From assembly GCA_030789695.1 (NCBI GenBank), contig CM061140.1, positions 169,160,319 through 169,224,318 of the forward strand: a DNA stretch of 64,000 nucleotides, given 5' to 3'. This document shows positions 54,331 through 64,000 of this stretch, in pieces (positions within the stretch are counted from its first letter, which is position 1; each line of letters starts with the position of its first letter). The translations under genes and the position numbers were made by a program. Origin of the DNA: Scilla litardierei. Lineage: Eukaryota; Streptophyta; Magnoliopsida; Asparagales; Asparagaceae. The notes under the pieces are model-generated. The model saw only the letters and a program-made list of their open reading frames with translations. It was not told where the DNA came from and ran no database searches.

Positions 54331-55395
54331 TGAGATGCCTGATCATCCAAAGTTTGAGTTCATTAGCGGAGGTAGATCTGAGGGGCCAATACGATTTAGA
54401 GCCCGGCCTGCAGAAGCTATGATGAGTGCCATGGAGGTTGATAAACCAGAAATGCCAGAGATAGTACGAGAATTCATGGATGTGTTTCCGGATGATCTTA
54501 TAGAATTACCACCGGAACATGCCGTTGAATTTTCCATTGATTTGGTACCAGGTGCCCAGTCGATATCCAAGAAACCATATCGTATAGCGCCACCAGAGCT
54601 AGAAGAAGTCCGTACCAAGTTAAATGAACTATTGAAGAATGGTTGGATACGACCTAGTGTTTCTCTTTGGGGTGCTCCTATTTTGTGGGTATCAAAGAAG
54701 GATGGGACTCGACGCATGTGTGTTGATTACAGGGAATTGAACAAGGTGACAGTGAAGAACAAATATCCCCTTCCCCGTATTGATGACATCTTTGATCAAC
54801 TCGGAGGATCGAGCATTTATTCGAAGTTGGATTTGAGGACAGGATTCCATCAGTTAAGAGTGAAGAAGGATGACATTCATAAGACTGCATTCAGAGAACT
54901 AAGTATGGGCATTATGAGTTCTTGGTAATGCCATTTGGCGTGACCAATGCTCCGGCAGTATTTATGAGCCTGATGAATCTAGTGTTATATGAGTATTTGG
55001 ATAAGTTCGTAGTTGTCTATCTTGATGATATCATGATATATTCGAAGGACACCCAAGAGCATACCGAACATTTGAGAAAGGTCTTGGAAACTCTGAGACA
55101 ACACCAATTGTTTGCCAAACTCAGCAAATGTCAATTCTATCTGGACAAGGTGGCGTATTTAGGACATGTGGTGTCTGGAGAAGGAATTTCTGTCGATCCT
55201 GGAAAAGTGGTAGTTGTTCAGAACTGGCCTATTCCACGGACCGTGACAGAGATTCGCAGCTTCTTGGGAATGGCTGGTTATTATCGAAGGTTTATTAAAG
55301 ATTTCTCGAAGATCGCGGAGCCTATAACGCGATTAACGAGAAAGGATGTAGTGTTCGTTTGGTCCAAGGCATGTGATATGCTTTCCAGGAGCTAA
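54331..55395 (+). pseudogene. Chromovirus reverse transcriptase, broken
   Basis: After the insert the frame reads [27 protein letters not shown], then RT blocks [47 protein letters not shown] and [15 protein letters not shown]. Near 54897 a frameshift (aga-gaactaag for agaactaag) moves to [13 protein letters not shown]. The catalytic YLDD is intact at 55018-55029 ([12 protein letters not shown]), and the thumb region [20 protein letters not shown] follows. It copies element RNA into DNA. A frame change near 55380 leads to RNase H. Confidence 0.9.
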
Positions 55396-55815
55396 AGAAG
55401 AGATTGACATCCGCCCCAATTTTGGTTATTCCTGATCGGACGGGAGGATTTGAAGTATTCTGTGATGCATCAGGTAAAAGACTTGGATGTGTATTACACC
55501 AGCATGACAGGGATGTAGCTTATGCATCCAGACAGTTGAAGAACCATGAGAAGAATTATCCTACTCATGACTTGAAGTTGACGGCGGTTATTTTTGCATT
55601 GAAGATGTGAAGACATTTCTTGCTATGAGAGCATGTGAAAATATTCACAGATCATAAGAGTTTGAAGTATATCTTCACACAGAAGGAGCTTAACATGAGA
55701 CAACGCCGATGGATAGAGTTGATGGCAGATTATGATATTGACCTTCAATATCATCCTTGAAAGGTCAATGTTGTACCTGATGCGCTGAGTCGTCTCCCAA
55801 TGGTATTAACGCTTA
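55396..55815 (+). pseudogene. Chromovirus RNase H with two stops
   Basis: [20 protein letters not shown] (first catalytic Asp in CDAS), [20 protein letters not shown], then TGA at 55608 in the KMWRHFLY position, [23 protein letters not shown], a TGA in place of Gly in YHPGK (55759-55761), and VPDALSRLP. It degrades the RNA strand during reverse transcription. Motif order is that of the family; both stops look like single base changes. Confidence 0.87.
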
Positions 55816-57219
55816 CGACTCAATGGAAGCTGCAACAAGAGATCAGGGAGATGGAGATAGATGTGGTTTTGCCTGGGTTGACTTCCTCGTTGAAGAAGAT
55901 GCAGATTCAGTCCACTCTGGTAGATAGAATCAAGGCGGCTCAGGCAAATGATGAGAAGTTACAGAAGATTAGGAATCTGGTGTTGGCAAGTCAGAACCGG
56001 AGTCCCTAATTCATGAAGAAGGGTCCTTACGATATGGTAGCAGAATTTGTGTGCCGTCTGGAGATATTCGAGAAGAATTGTTGAAAGAAGCACATAATTC
56101 CCCATATTCCATTCATCCAGGCGGGACCAAAACGTTTAAGGACCTGAGGCAACATTATTGGTGGCATGGTATGAAAAGAAGTGTTGCCATGAGTGTAGCA
56201 AAGTGCGTGGTGTGCCAGCAGGTTTAGGCTGAACATCATTGTGATGCTGGTTTATTACAGCCTTTACCTATACCGGAACAGAAGTGGCAGCATATAACGA
56301 TGGATTTTGTGACTGGACTACCCAGAAGTACGATGCATAATGATGTTGTCTGGGTGCTTGTTGATCGACTGACTAAGTCAGCACATTTCATTCCCTTCAG
56401 AGTTGGCCAGTCCACAGAAGTACTTGCCAGAAAGTACATGGAAGAGATTGTTAGACTTCACGGAGTTCCTGGAAGCATCGTTTCTGATCGAGACACCCGT
56501 TTCACATCACATTTTTGGAAGAGCTTACAGGATCATCTGGGGACACACTTGAATTTTAGTTCAGCTTATCATCCGCAGACAGATGGTCAATCTGAACGTA
56601 CTATTCAGATCTTAGAAGATATGTTGTGTGCATGTATGCTAGACTTCAAGGGATCGTGGGAATATCACCTTCATCTCGTGGAGTTTGCATATAACAGTTA
56701 TCAGGCCAGTATCGGCATGGCTCCTTTTGCAGCCTTATATGGAAGGAAGTGTCGTTCACCCTTGAGTTAGGATGACGTGGGTGACAGGGAGTTGATGGGA
56801 CCAGAAATGATTATAGAAGCTGTGGATGTTGTGCGCACTATCAGGGAGAAACTTCAAGTGGCACAGGATCGATATAAGCACTGGGCAGATGCGAAGCGAA
56901 GACACTTGGAATTCCAGCCTGGTGATCATGTTTTCTTAAAGATATCTCCTACTAGAGGCATGATTCGATTTGGACGAAGAGGGAAACTCAGCCATCGTTA
57001 TATTAGACCTTTTGAAGTCTTGGAGCGTGTGGGTGAAGTGGCATATAGACTTGCACTTCCTCTATCCTTGGAAGGAGTGCATGATGTGTTCCACATATCT
57101 CAGTTGCGCAAATATGTAGGAGACCCGTCACATGTTGTCAATCACTCTGAGATCACAGTGCGACCTGATCAGACGTATGAACAACAACCAGTGTGCATTA
57201 TTGATCGTCAGCAGAAGGC
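55816..57219 (+). pseudogene. Chromovirus integrase (zinc finger and DDE core), broken
   Basis: The H-H-C-C finger is readable between about 56088 and 56222 (KEAHN...SIHPGG...AKCVVCQQ), followed by TAG at 56225. The core has [10 protein letters not shown] (first Asp, about 56300), [16 protein letters not shown] (second Asp, about 56480) and [17 protein letters not shown] (Glu, about 56590). A TAG at 56768 replaces Trp in the SPLxWDD region. The carboxyl part has LEFQPGDHVFLKISPTRG and VFHISQLRKYVGDPSHVV, the usual lead-in to a chromodomain. Confidence 0.9.
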
Positions 57220-57339
57220 TGATACGATCCGCTTGGATCGATCACACAATTGACGCCTCCCCGTCTCCTCCTGCGCACGTAAGTGATCGTGGGTGGTCCA
57301 TCCACGTCCGCCGCACGTGATGCGGCATGGTCCGCATCA
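57220..57339. mobile_element. 120-bp TG...CA insert with 5-bp TSD (TRIM/SMART-like solo LTR?)
   Basis: Starts tgatacgatccgcttgg and ends tccgcatca. Perfect TSD aaggc (57215-57219 and 57340-57344). It interrupts the chromodomain frame exactly. Size and TG...CA ends with a 5-bp duplication fit a solo LTR of a very small LTR retrotransposon. Confidence 0.65.
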
Positions 57340-57344
57340 AAGGC

Positions 57345-57468
57345 CCTTCAAAACAGAGTTGTCAACCTGGTGAAAGTGATGTGGCATCGAGACTCACCTG
57401 GGGAGTCCACTTGGGAAAGACGAGACGAGATGCGAGAGCGTTTTCCTCATTTGTTTGTTGTATATTAG
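57345..57468 (+). pseudogene. Integrase chromodomain, interrupted by a 120-bp insert
   Basis: After the insert the frame resumes LQNRVVNLVKVMWH and ends GESTWERRDEMRERFPHLF, the aromatic W...TWE chromodomain core that targets chromoviruses to chromatin marks. The upstream half (CIIDRQQKA) is before 57219. Without the insert, QQKA would run directly into LQNRVV. It is the last coding segment before the PPT region. Confidence 0.78.
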
Positions 57469-57512
57469 TTTTGTTTTGTTCTTGTTTTTTAATTCCGTGG
57501 ACGGAATTTTTT

Positions 57513-57527
57513 GTAAGGAGTGTAGAA
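57513..57527 (+). promoter_or_regulatory. Polypurine-type tract
   Basis: gtaaggagtgtagaa abutting the 3' LTR start, downstream of an attccg...cggaat inverted pair (57492-57508) also found next to the PPT of the element at 25378-33748. Confidence 0.55.
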
Positions 57528-59950
57528 TGTAAAGGTCTGATGGGCCTTTTTGTCCTTTTCCCCCCACTAAAATATCCCCACTCATTTAATTTCCCCCCCT
57601 CTCATTCTCCTCTATCTGCGCTCGTCCCTCTCTCTCCCCGACTGTCTCTCTCTCGCGAAGCAGCCTACGGTAAAACCAAAAAAACAGAGAACGCTGCTGC
57701 CTCTTCTCTCTCTCGCCGATCTCTCACTCCCTCTTGTTCCTTCGGCTCGAAGGGACTCCACGACCTTCTATCCCCTCTTGCCACCTCGCTCGACGCGTGG
57801 TGTGGCCTTGTACCTCCAACGACACCCTAAATCTTAGGGTTTGACATGTTTTCTCATCAAATCGAGGCCAATCTCCTACGTGTCGAAACCGTAGCTCTCA
57901 GGTCCCCTATTTCTCTCTATTTAAGCTCGATTTGAGCCCTAGTGTTTCGGTTTGTGAAAAAAATGAAATTTTTCATGCAAAAATCTGGTTTTCTAATGGA
58001 TTTGAGTTCGGATCTGAGCCCTAGAGTTGGGATTTCTCTCTGATTTCACCATCAGTCCACGATTTGAGGTAAAATCACTCTGATTCTCTAAATTTTGGAT
58101 TTTAAAGTTGTGAAATGGCCCCTTTAGCTTTCTGTGATGATGAATCTAAGCACCGGGCGAGGCGGCGAACTTCGTCGCAGCCCTCATGACCCTCGAATTA
58201 GCTTCTGATTAGATTTGCCCCTTGTCTGAAATGGGAAGAATCTGTTTTTCCTTTGACTGCGGCTGTTTTGGGCATTTTCCCTTTTCTGAATTTATCCAGC
58301 TAATTCTATTCTCTGCAAAAATATTTTGAGACCATGTTATAACTGAAAATAGTCTCCACGACAGAAATTTGTTATCAACTCTAGAGATTTTTCCTTTATT
58401 ATATCTGTTGGAAATTTTCAGAATTGAATAATAGCTGGTATCGGGTGTATGTTGGCTTAGTAATTGAATAATAGCTGTTACCGGGTGTATGTTGGCTTAG
58501 TAATCTCCCAATAATTGAATATGAAGGGTTAGGCCTCAAAGGCCGTCGGAAAGTATGGAAATTGCTGCCTGAAGGATCACAATTTACTGTCCCTAGGATC
58601 ATAAAATAGATGCCTGAAGGATCATATGAAAACCATTAATAAATGGTTAAGTCCCGAAAAGATCAAAGATGAAACATTATCTGAGATCACCGGATTGTCC
58701 CTCCCCCATTTGACCACCCCCCAATAAATTCCAAGAGTATGATAATTGGAAGTTGCCTTTACTGCAGGTTCGCTCTTATACTTATTTATATTCAAGTTTC
58801 AATTTGTTTGGCATATTAGAATAGCATGATATTAATTGCCATATCCATGTTTAGATATTTAATTTCTGCACTCTTAAAACATGTTGAATATTATGATGCT
58901 CTTTATGAAGTTGATAAATGGCCCATGACATTGAACTAGTTGGTATATTAGGTGTGCTATGGAAATAATGATTCGAAATTCAATAAATTATTTATATGTT
59001 TAGAATGAATGAGAATGTGATTGAAACCAGAATGTCATAGCACATTAATATACAAATTGAGTTTAATGTGGCCTTAGAATTTAAATTCACCTTAAAGATC
59101 ATGCTTAATCATTGTGCAGAACAACACTTATATCACTAAGGCACTGAGAGGTGTACACTATTATACACTTGGCACTTCAGACTCACGGGTTTTGGGGTAA
59201 ATCATATTAGATAGAGTGCGGGAGCAACTGGAGCCACGCTCCTATTGACTTGACCGCATCAGGTAGTTCCGACCTGGGTCACATCATTGAATCAGGATCT
59301 GACCCCTATTGTACCGTCGGACTTAATTACCGAGTTCCACACTGTTGACTCGTGGCCCCTACCGTCCCTGTTTTGGGCCTGGCCCAAGTGAGCGTCCCTG
59401 GGTACTGAGGTGGACTCCTTGGTTGTTTCTGTACTCTCCAATATGATTCACGGCCTAGGTTTGGCATAGAATAATGGAACCATGATATCGTTACCTTTAA
59501 ATTGAGCTGCATGTCAGTCTTAAATATTGTTCTCAGTTACTGCTTCCTAGATAGTATTTTCTCATGTTCATATATTTAAAATTCCAAAAAAATTTAGATT
59601 TACTGGTGGGCCTTCATTGTTGTTGTACCACCAGGTGTTGATCCAGAGATAGAGGAGACACCAGAGTTTGTGGACCCATCTGACTTTTGAGTAAAGATAG
59701 CATACGTATTTTTGTGATAGTGACAGATGTACTTTTGTTATACATGCTATAGCATGATGTATAGTTTTTTGTAAACATGCTTTTGGACATGATGTACATC
59801 ATTTTGTAAACTCGTTATATATATAAATGAAAGTTCTTGTTAAGCATTTTGATAAATCTCTGCTTGTGTCTAGATTGGTTTCACTGGTTAAATGCAGGAC
59901 CTGCTAACCTTTGCAAAACATGAAGCGACCCCGGGTTGCGGGGCGTGACA
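57528..59950 (+). repeat. 3' LTR of the chromovirus, complete
   Basis: 2423 bp from tgtaaaggtctgatgggcc to gggttgcggggcgtgaca. Preceded by the purine-rich gtaaggagtgtagaa. TATA-like ctatttaagctcg at about 57918. Confidence 0.9.
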
Positions 59951-60761
59951 TATTTCATAGAAGACCTCACTCAAACACTCCTAATGGGGTAAATGAAGAC
60001 AGATAGACCAGTAAAGCAAAACATGGCGTGGCCACCTCTGTGTCCTTCACTATATTGTTCCTTGGCAAGGATTCATTCACCAAGAGCGACATGGATAAAG
60101 ACAAAAGTGATGGGGCTGGATTTTTCAGTCAGTACTGCTTTTGTTTTGAAATATAATTGTTGCTCTAGAAGATTACAACTATTATTAAACATCAGGTGGA
60201 TGCACTCTGATGTAGGAGAAGAAAATCAAGGTAACATTTTATAGTAGATCAGTTCATGAAAATGAAGCTGGTTGGTTTTTGAAAATCGAGCGATTGCATT
60301 TTTTTGATATATTTAGTGAATTTAGAGCATTTAGATAAGTCTTCATTCACACCACGGCTAATCACCAAAGTTTGTCATTAAAAAGGATTTGTACCATACT
60401 GGAATTTGTATAGTGGAAAAATTAAAGAAACCGATATTGGAGGAGTGGAAAACCACGATGAAAGAACTCTTTGAGGAGACGAGCCGCCAACTATCGAAGG
60501 AAATTTGATCTTTCGTCAATGCCCCTGGACAGAAGAGGGCAGACCGTTCCGAGGCCTGTCGACCCCGGGGAATTTTTCAGAGGACCCACAGGCCGTGTTG
60601 GTAGACGGAGCCCATCCTGCGCCTCAACGACATCGTTTTGGACCCGACGGACCTTCAGGTGAGCTTGATGATCACTGTTGCATTCATTCACATTTCGAGG
60701 AAGGAGAAAGATATCCTGGTGTCGGGAAACACCGATATCGCGTTTGGCTTGAAGTACCTTT
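59951..60761. other. Flanking sequence and possible copia leader
   Basis: 59951-60470 shows no recognisable feature. 60471-60761 is more GC-rich and, on the minus strand, directly follows the copia PBS, so it may be the leader/gag start of that element. No gag motif could be recognised. Confidence 0.35.
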
Positions 60762-60773
60762 GCTCTAATGCCA
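60762..60773 (-). promoter_or_regulatory. Initiator-Met type primer-binding site (variant)
   Basis: The minus strand reads TGGCATTAGAGC, two bases after the LTR end at 60776. It differs at two positions from the canonical TGGTATCAGAGC. Confidence 0.6.
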
Positions 60774-60775
60774 CG

Positions 60776-62028
60776 TGATGGGATCTTTCCTAAGGATGGC
60801 AAATGAACACTAGAGAGGAGATGATTAGTGTATAAAAATTCTTCTTGATAATCTACATAAGTTTACAAATGGAGTTAACTAAATTAAACTTTATCAATAA
60901 ATATCACTTGCTAAGAGTATGCAACGAAAATTAACAAGCAAAAAATAAATATCAACAATAGCAGAAAATAGTGAGCAAGCGCAAACTCGAGAATTACCCT
61001 GGTTCAGATACTCAAGTCCTACTTCGTCTATCATACATCCAGCCACCTGAGTCTCACTTGGCTAAATCAACTATTTCTCAAATAGTTACAACACATCTTT
61101 CCAAGAGGAATTTACAAAACAATATATGTTCAATAGAACTTACCACCTCAACACTTTGAAATTTTTTACTTACTCTTTTAGAATGAATACACTTTTACAT
61201 ATAGCATTTCATTGAGGCCTTGTGTAGATGTGATGGCTATAGTATTGATCTCCAATGAATGATGAAGTTGAAAGCTTTGGGAGATCAAAAGATTTGGCCA
61301 AATGATTTAAAAAATCTTTAAAACATATGCCAAGGAAAACTCGAGGGCTTTTGAAAGAGCTTTAGAAATACTTTTTAAAACTTAATTTTTGCTCATGAAA
61401 TTCTTCTAAAGTCGTTGCTCAAAGCTTCATCAAACACAGCTTATATATGGGTGAAAATTCTTTGAAAACAATTTCCAAAAACACCCCTCCAACGGAAGGA
61501 AAAAACAGCTTTCCGCAAATCACGAAACTGTGTTTTTTGTCCGTTGGAATGTCGGTAGTCGACTACTCTATAAATGGTAATCAACTCACCAAACAACTAT
61601 AGTTGACTCCCAGAACAACTGTATCGACTATTTCATGGGGCAATGAGTTCCAAATGAAAAGTAGTCGACTCATATTCAAGTAGTAGTCGACTATCTAACA
61701 GATACATATGATACGACATAAAAAATCTTTTAAATCATTTTTAAAGTGCTTCTATGTGTGTGACCTTCTGGCAGGGATTTAACATGCTAAGACAAGGATA
61801 AATAAGATTAAATCAAAATAAAACTATTACAATGAAGTCCACTTCATTATACATTCTTCATATTCCAAGTTCCTTATCTACCTCCATAGGTCCATATAGT
61901 CTTGTGTGGCTCATCACTACTCCATTGAGTGCTCCATTTGATTTTCTTAAGCACATGCACTCAAAGATGTTAGATGCAATATTTGTTCATCATCAAAACC
62001 ACACGGAACGAGACTCAATATCTCAACA
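60776..62028 (-). mobile_element. Copia LTR (Sire-like), minus orientation, 1253 bp
   Basis: On the minus strand it starts tgttgagatattgagtc at 62028 and ends aagatcccatca at 60776. The PBS lies beyond the left end, and a purine tract aaaaggaagagaa (62041-62029) lies before the right end. It contains tagtcgact-type palindromes (61553-61705) and a TATA-like catatataagc (about 61441). It is similar in organisation to the LTR at 17523-19082. Confidence 0.7.
61553..61705. repeat. tagtcgacta palindrome array in the copia LTR
   Basis: Copies gtagtcgactact, tagttgact, gtatcgactat, gtagtcgactca and tagtcgactatc within about 150 bp. Confidence 0.7.
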
Positions 62029-62272
62029 TTCTCTTCCTTTTGATGATGACAAATATGCATGCATATAAAATGAAAAAATACGTCGCTATCCTGCAACACA
62101 TCTATTAGCAATCAAATATACCACGTGTAAGTGTTGCATGCAAGTGTTGCAAACATATGTAATTATGCATGGCATCTAATATCATTATCACATTTGTTAT
62201 CAACAAAAGGATATTCAATAAAAGTATTCTCTCCCCTTTTGAAAAACATATAATCTTTTAAACTTATTCTCA
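62029..62272 (-). mobile_element. Copia internal 3' end (PPT side)
   Basis: ttctcttccttttgatgatgacaa is the complement of the ttgtcatcatcaaaagg... purine tract that precedes Sire-type 3' LTRs. The rest is AT-rich and noncoding, cut off by the copia element starting at 62273. Confidence 0.5.
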
Positions 62273-63156
62273 TGTTGTTTTTGTACTAAGAAATCCCCCC
62301 ACCCATCTGGGGCTGTCAGCTCCACCAGACGCCTGGTGCAATGCACCATACGTCTGGTGCTGGACGCTGGTCTGCGACGTGCACGCCAGGCGTCTGATGC
62401 ACTTCTATCAGATGCCTGAGAGATGTTCTCCAGCTGCCTGGTCACGCCCCTACAGTCGATCCCCAGACCGCTGCTCTGTCTTCTGCAGTCTGTAATTCTA
62501 TACGCCTGATGCGTGTCGACCAGGTGTATGGTCTTGGGCACAGGCGCCTGGGAGTTCTCCAGGTGCCTGGTGCCTGGTGTCGGCCGACATTATTGAGTTT
62601 AGTCGTGGGTCCCACGATCAAGCTGCTGCTTCAAATACGAGTTGGACACGATTTCTAGGGCACTGTTGGAAGAGAAAGCCTGTTGATGCTGATATCCAAG
62701 TGAGAAAGGGTTAGGGCTTCGGAGAGTTTAGAAGAGAGAAGAATCAAGAGGATTAGATATAGGCTAAGAGGGTTCCTTTGATTTTTTAGGTCTTCTAGTG
62801 TATCTCTTTCTCTTCTTCTTTCTTTATTAGATTTGTATGGGCTTGGAATTGCCAAGTTATTACTCACAAGAGTTTGATGAAGAAGGTATTGGTGTAAGCT
62901 CGTGTTTTCTCCTTGATTATTAGTTGATCGTCTCGGAATGCTAGGGTAGGTTGTTCGTAACCGAACCAGTCTAAATTCTCTGTCTCATTTACTTTCAGTT
63001 TGTTGAGTTTGTCGTAGTTCGTTTGCCAATTTGCTCTCACAAGATCCAACGAAGGATTGGTTGTTTGCTTTGTTGTGTGACCCAATTTTTCAATTCCTAA
63101 CTTGCTTGCTAGTTGTTAGGATTTGTTAGTTCCGCGGTGTCCCAATTTTCGCAACA
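62273..63156 (+). repeat. 5' LTR of the Tork-like element
   Basis: 884 bp, tgttgtttttgtacta to ttttcgcaaca. Contains the caggcg(c/t)ctg palindrome array at 62325-62580. Confidence 0.8.
62325..62580. repeat. ccaggcgcctgg palindrome array
   Basis: About ten variants of cagacgcctgg, ccaggcgtctg and caggcgcctgg, plus ggtgcaatgcacc. The array recurs in the 3' LTR from about 63820 to the end of the window. Confidence 0.8.
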
Positions 63157-63158
63157 AT

Positions 63159-63172
63159 TGGTAGCAGAGCTC
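63159..63172 (+). promoter_or_regulatory. Primer-binding site, initiator-Met type with changes
   Basis: TGGTAGCAGAGCTC, two bases after the LTR. One difference from TGGTATCAGAGC in the first twelve positions. Confidence 0.6.
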
Positions 63173-63204
63173 TCGGTTGTTTGTGGAGAAATTGTGTGGC
63201 GAAG

Positions 63205-63628
63205 ATGGTTAGTTTAGCGACACTCAACATTGAGAGATTCACCGGCCGTAATGATTTTAGGTTATGGCAGTCGAGTGTGAAAAATTATTTGAGAGACGGA
63301 ATGTTTTCATATTGTGTTCGAAGAGGTAAACATTAGTAAGGATGTGACGGCATCACAAAGGGCCGAGATGGAGAGAAAGGTGTATAGTGCCATCCAGCTA
63401 TCGATAGTCGACACCATCTTGATAGAGGTGTTAGACGAGGCTACGGCCAAGGATAAGTTGAAGAAGCTAGAGATGTACATGAAGAAATATTTTACAGGCT
63501 GCCTCTACTTATTACAGCTGCTGCAGGAGGAGAGCAAGCAGATTGAGCTACAAAAGGTCCCAACTGAGAAGAACCCCGCAGACATGTTGACCAAGCCTGT
63601 TCTGCCATCAATCTCAAGACATGCTTGA
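63205..63628 (+). pseudogene. Fused copia gag start and RNase H end
   Basis: ATG at 63205 begins MVSLATLNIERFTGRNDF...LWQSSVKNYLRDG, the usual amino end of Tork-type Gag. A frameshift/stop near 63312-63333 is followed in another frame by ISKDVTASQRAEMERKVYSA and LIEVLDEATAKDKLKKLEMY. At about 63490 it jumps to ESKQIELQKVPTEKNPADML, the carboxyl end of copia RNase H. The remainder of gag, protease, integrase and RT is missing. The fused protein is unlikely to be functional. Confidence 0.75.
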
Positions 63629-63774
63629 GCTTGATTTATTTGGTGGCTTGAGTGTGACGCGGAAGGTACAGATTCCGAGACGATGAGAAGGCCCGTGGAG
63701 GTCGAGGTATGTTGATCAAGGTAGAGTTTGGATGGTGTATCGTGTGTGTCGTGGAAATTTGTAGCAAGGTAGAG

Positions 63775-64000
63775 TGTTGTTTTTGTGCTACGAAATCCCT
63801 CACACCCATCTAGGGGCTGTCAGCTCCACTCGTCGCCTGGTGCACATGCACCAGATGCATTGTGCTGGACGCTGGCCTGCGACGTGCATGCCAAGCTTCT
63901 GATGCACTTCTATTAGACGCCTGGTGGGGGACCAGACGACTGGGAGATGTTCTCCAGCGCCTGGTTACGCTCCTTACAGTGGATCCCCATAATCGCAGCT
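63775..64000 (+). repeat. 3' LTR of the Tork-like element, partial
   Basis: Starts tgttgtttttgtgctacg and follows the 5' LTR for 226 bp to the window edge, with about one difference in ten to fifteen bases. Confidence 0.78.

Larger units (their letters stand above)
49845..59950 (+). mobile_element. Ty3-gypsy chromovirus (Tekay/Del-like), nearly full length, inactive
   Basis: Order: 5' LTR 49845-51923 (5' end missing), PBS 51932-51949, gag, protease, RT, RNase H, integrase, chromodomain, PPT region, 3' LTR 57528-59950. Long LTRs, two zinc knuckles and a C-terminal chromodomain after integrase fit the Tekay/Del lineage. The frame is broken by several stops and frameshifts and by two insertions (53588-54322 and 57220-57339). 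The two LTRs remain very similar by eye over their shared 2.08 kb. No TSD can be read because the left end of the 5' LTR is lost. It is the autonomous-type relative of the gag-only element at 25378-33748. Confidence 0.9.
62273..64000 (+). mobile_element. Copia element (Tork-like) deletion derivative, right end outside window
   Basis: 5' LTR 62273-63156, PBS-like TGGTAGCAGAGCTC at 63159, a gag start, an abrupt join to the last part of RNase H, and the start of the 3' LTR at 63775. The two LTR starts agree (tgttgtttttgt, then ctgtcagctccac). Total internal region is about 620 bp. Nearly all of pol is deleted, so it could only move with help from a relative. Confidence 0.8.

Overview
The window is plant nuclear DNA, most likely from an angiosperm (probably a dicot) with a large, repeat-rich genome. 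Evidence: several plant-type Ty3-gypsy chromovirus LTRs, Ty1-copia LTRs with the tattcaccccc-type terminal motif, plant hAT and MULE-like miniature elements, an RTE-type LINE, and AT-rich introns with plant splice signals. The species cannot be named from the sequence.

The only host gene I can support lies on the minus strand. Four short exons (48543-48647, 48263-48376, 15479-15555, 14798-14879) join in phase into one reading frame of about 126 residues. I recognise it as an internal part of a BEACH domain-containing protein of the plant BCHC class (BCHC2-like). Two of its introns are ordinary (166 and 599 bp), but the one between the second and third exons is 32.7 kb. The introns on either side run off both ends of the window (more than 14.7 kb and more than 15.3 kb). 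In effect the whole 64 kb is one gene's intron space filled by nested transposable elements.

Layout, left to right. 1-7091: stacked LTRs of one long-LTR gypsy family, with a 795-bp hAT-type element (6265-7059) inside the last. 8753-10492: a solo copia LTR (TSD tccgc) carrying two short-repeat arrays. 10829-13132: a solo gypsy LTR (TSD gcact). 14330-14580: an RTE LINE scrap. 14798-15555: two exons. 17523-24560: a decayed copia element on the minus strand, invaded by a solo gypsy LTR (20818-23322) and a foldback MITE (23677-23928). 24670-40600: a decayed Ale/Retrofit-like copia element on the minus strand, invaded by two solo LTRs. One of these (25077-35913, TSD tctgt) was itself invaded by a complete non-autonomous gypsy element (25378-33748, TSD cgtag), whose gag carries a 1.85-kb intron-like insert. 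41115-43090: an RTE LINE corpse. 43740-47878: LTR fragments, tandem repeats and a 1194-bp hAT element (45630-46823). 48263-48647: two exons. 49845-59950: a Tekay/Del-like chromovirus with both LTRs, gag, protease, RT, RNase H, integrase and chromodomain, broken by stops, frameshifts, a 735-bp hAT element and a 120-bp TG...CA insert. 60762-64000: two more copia elements, the last a gag/RNase H deletion derivative.

How the parts relate: the full-length chromovirus (49845-59950) is related to the gag-only element at 25378-33748. Both have long LTRs, a homologous gag start, the same PPT region, and a primer-binding site that matches the 3' end of tRNA-Ile rather than initiator tRNA-Met. This suggests the gag-only element depends on proteins supplied by relatives. 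Most LTRs lie antisense to the host gene.
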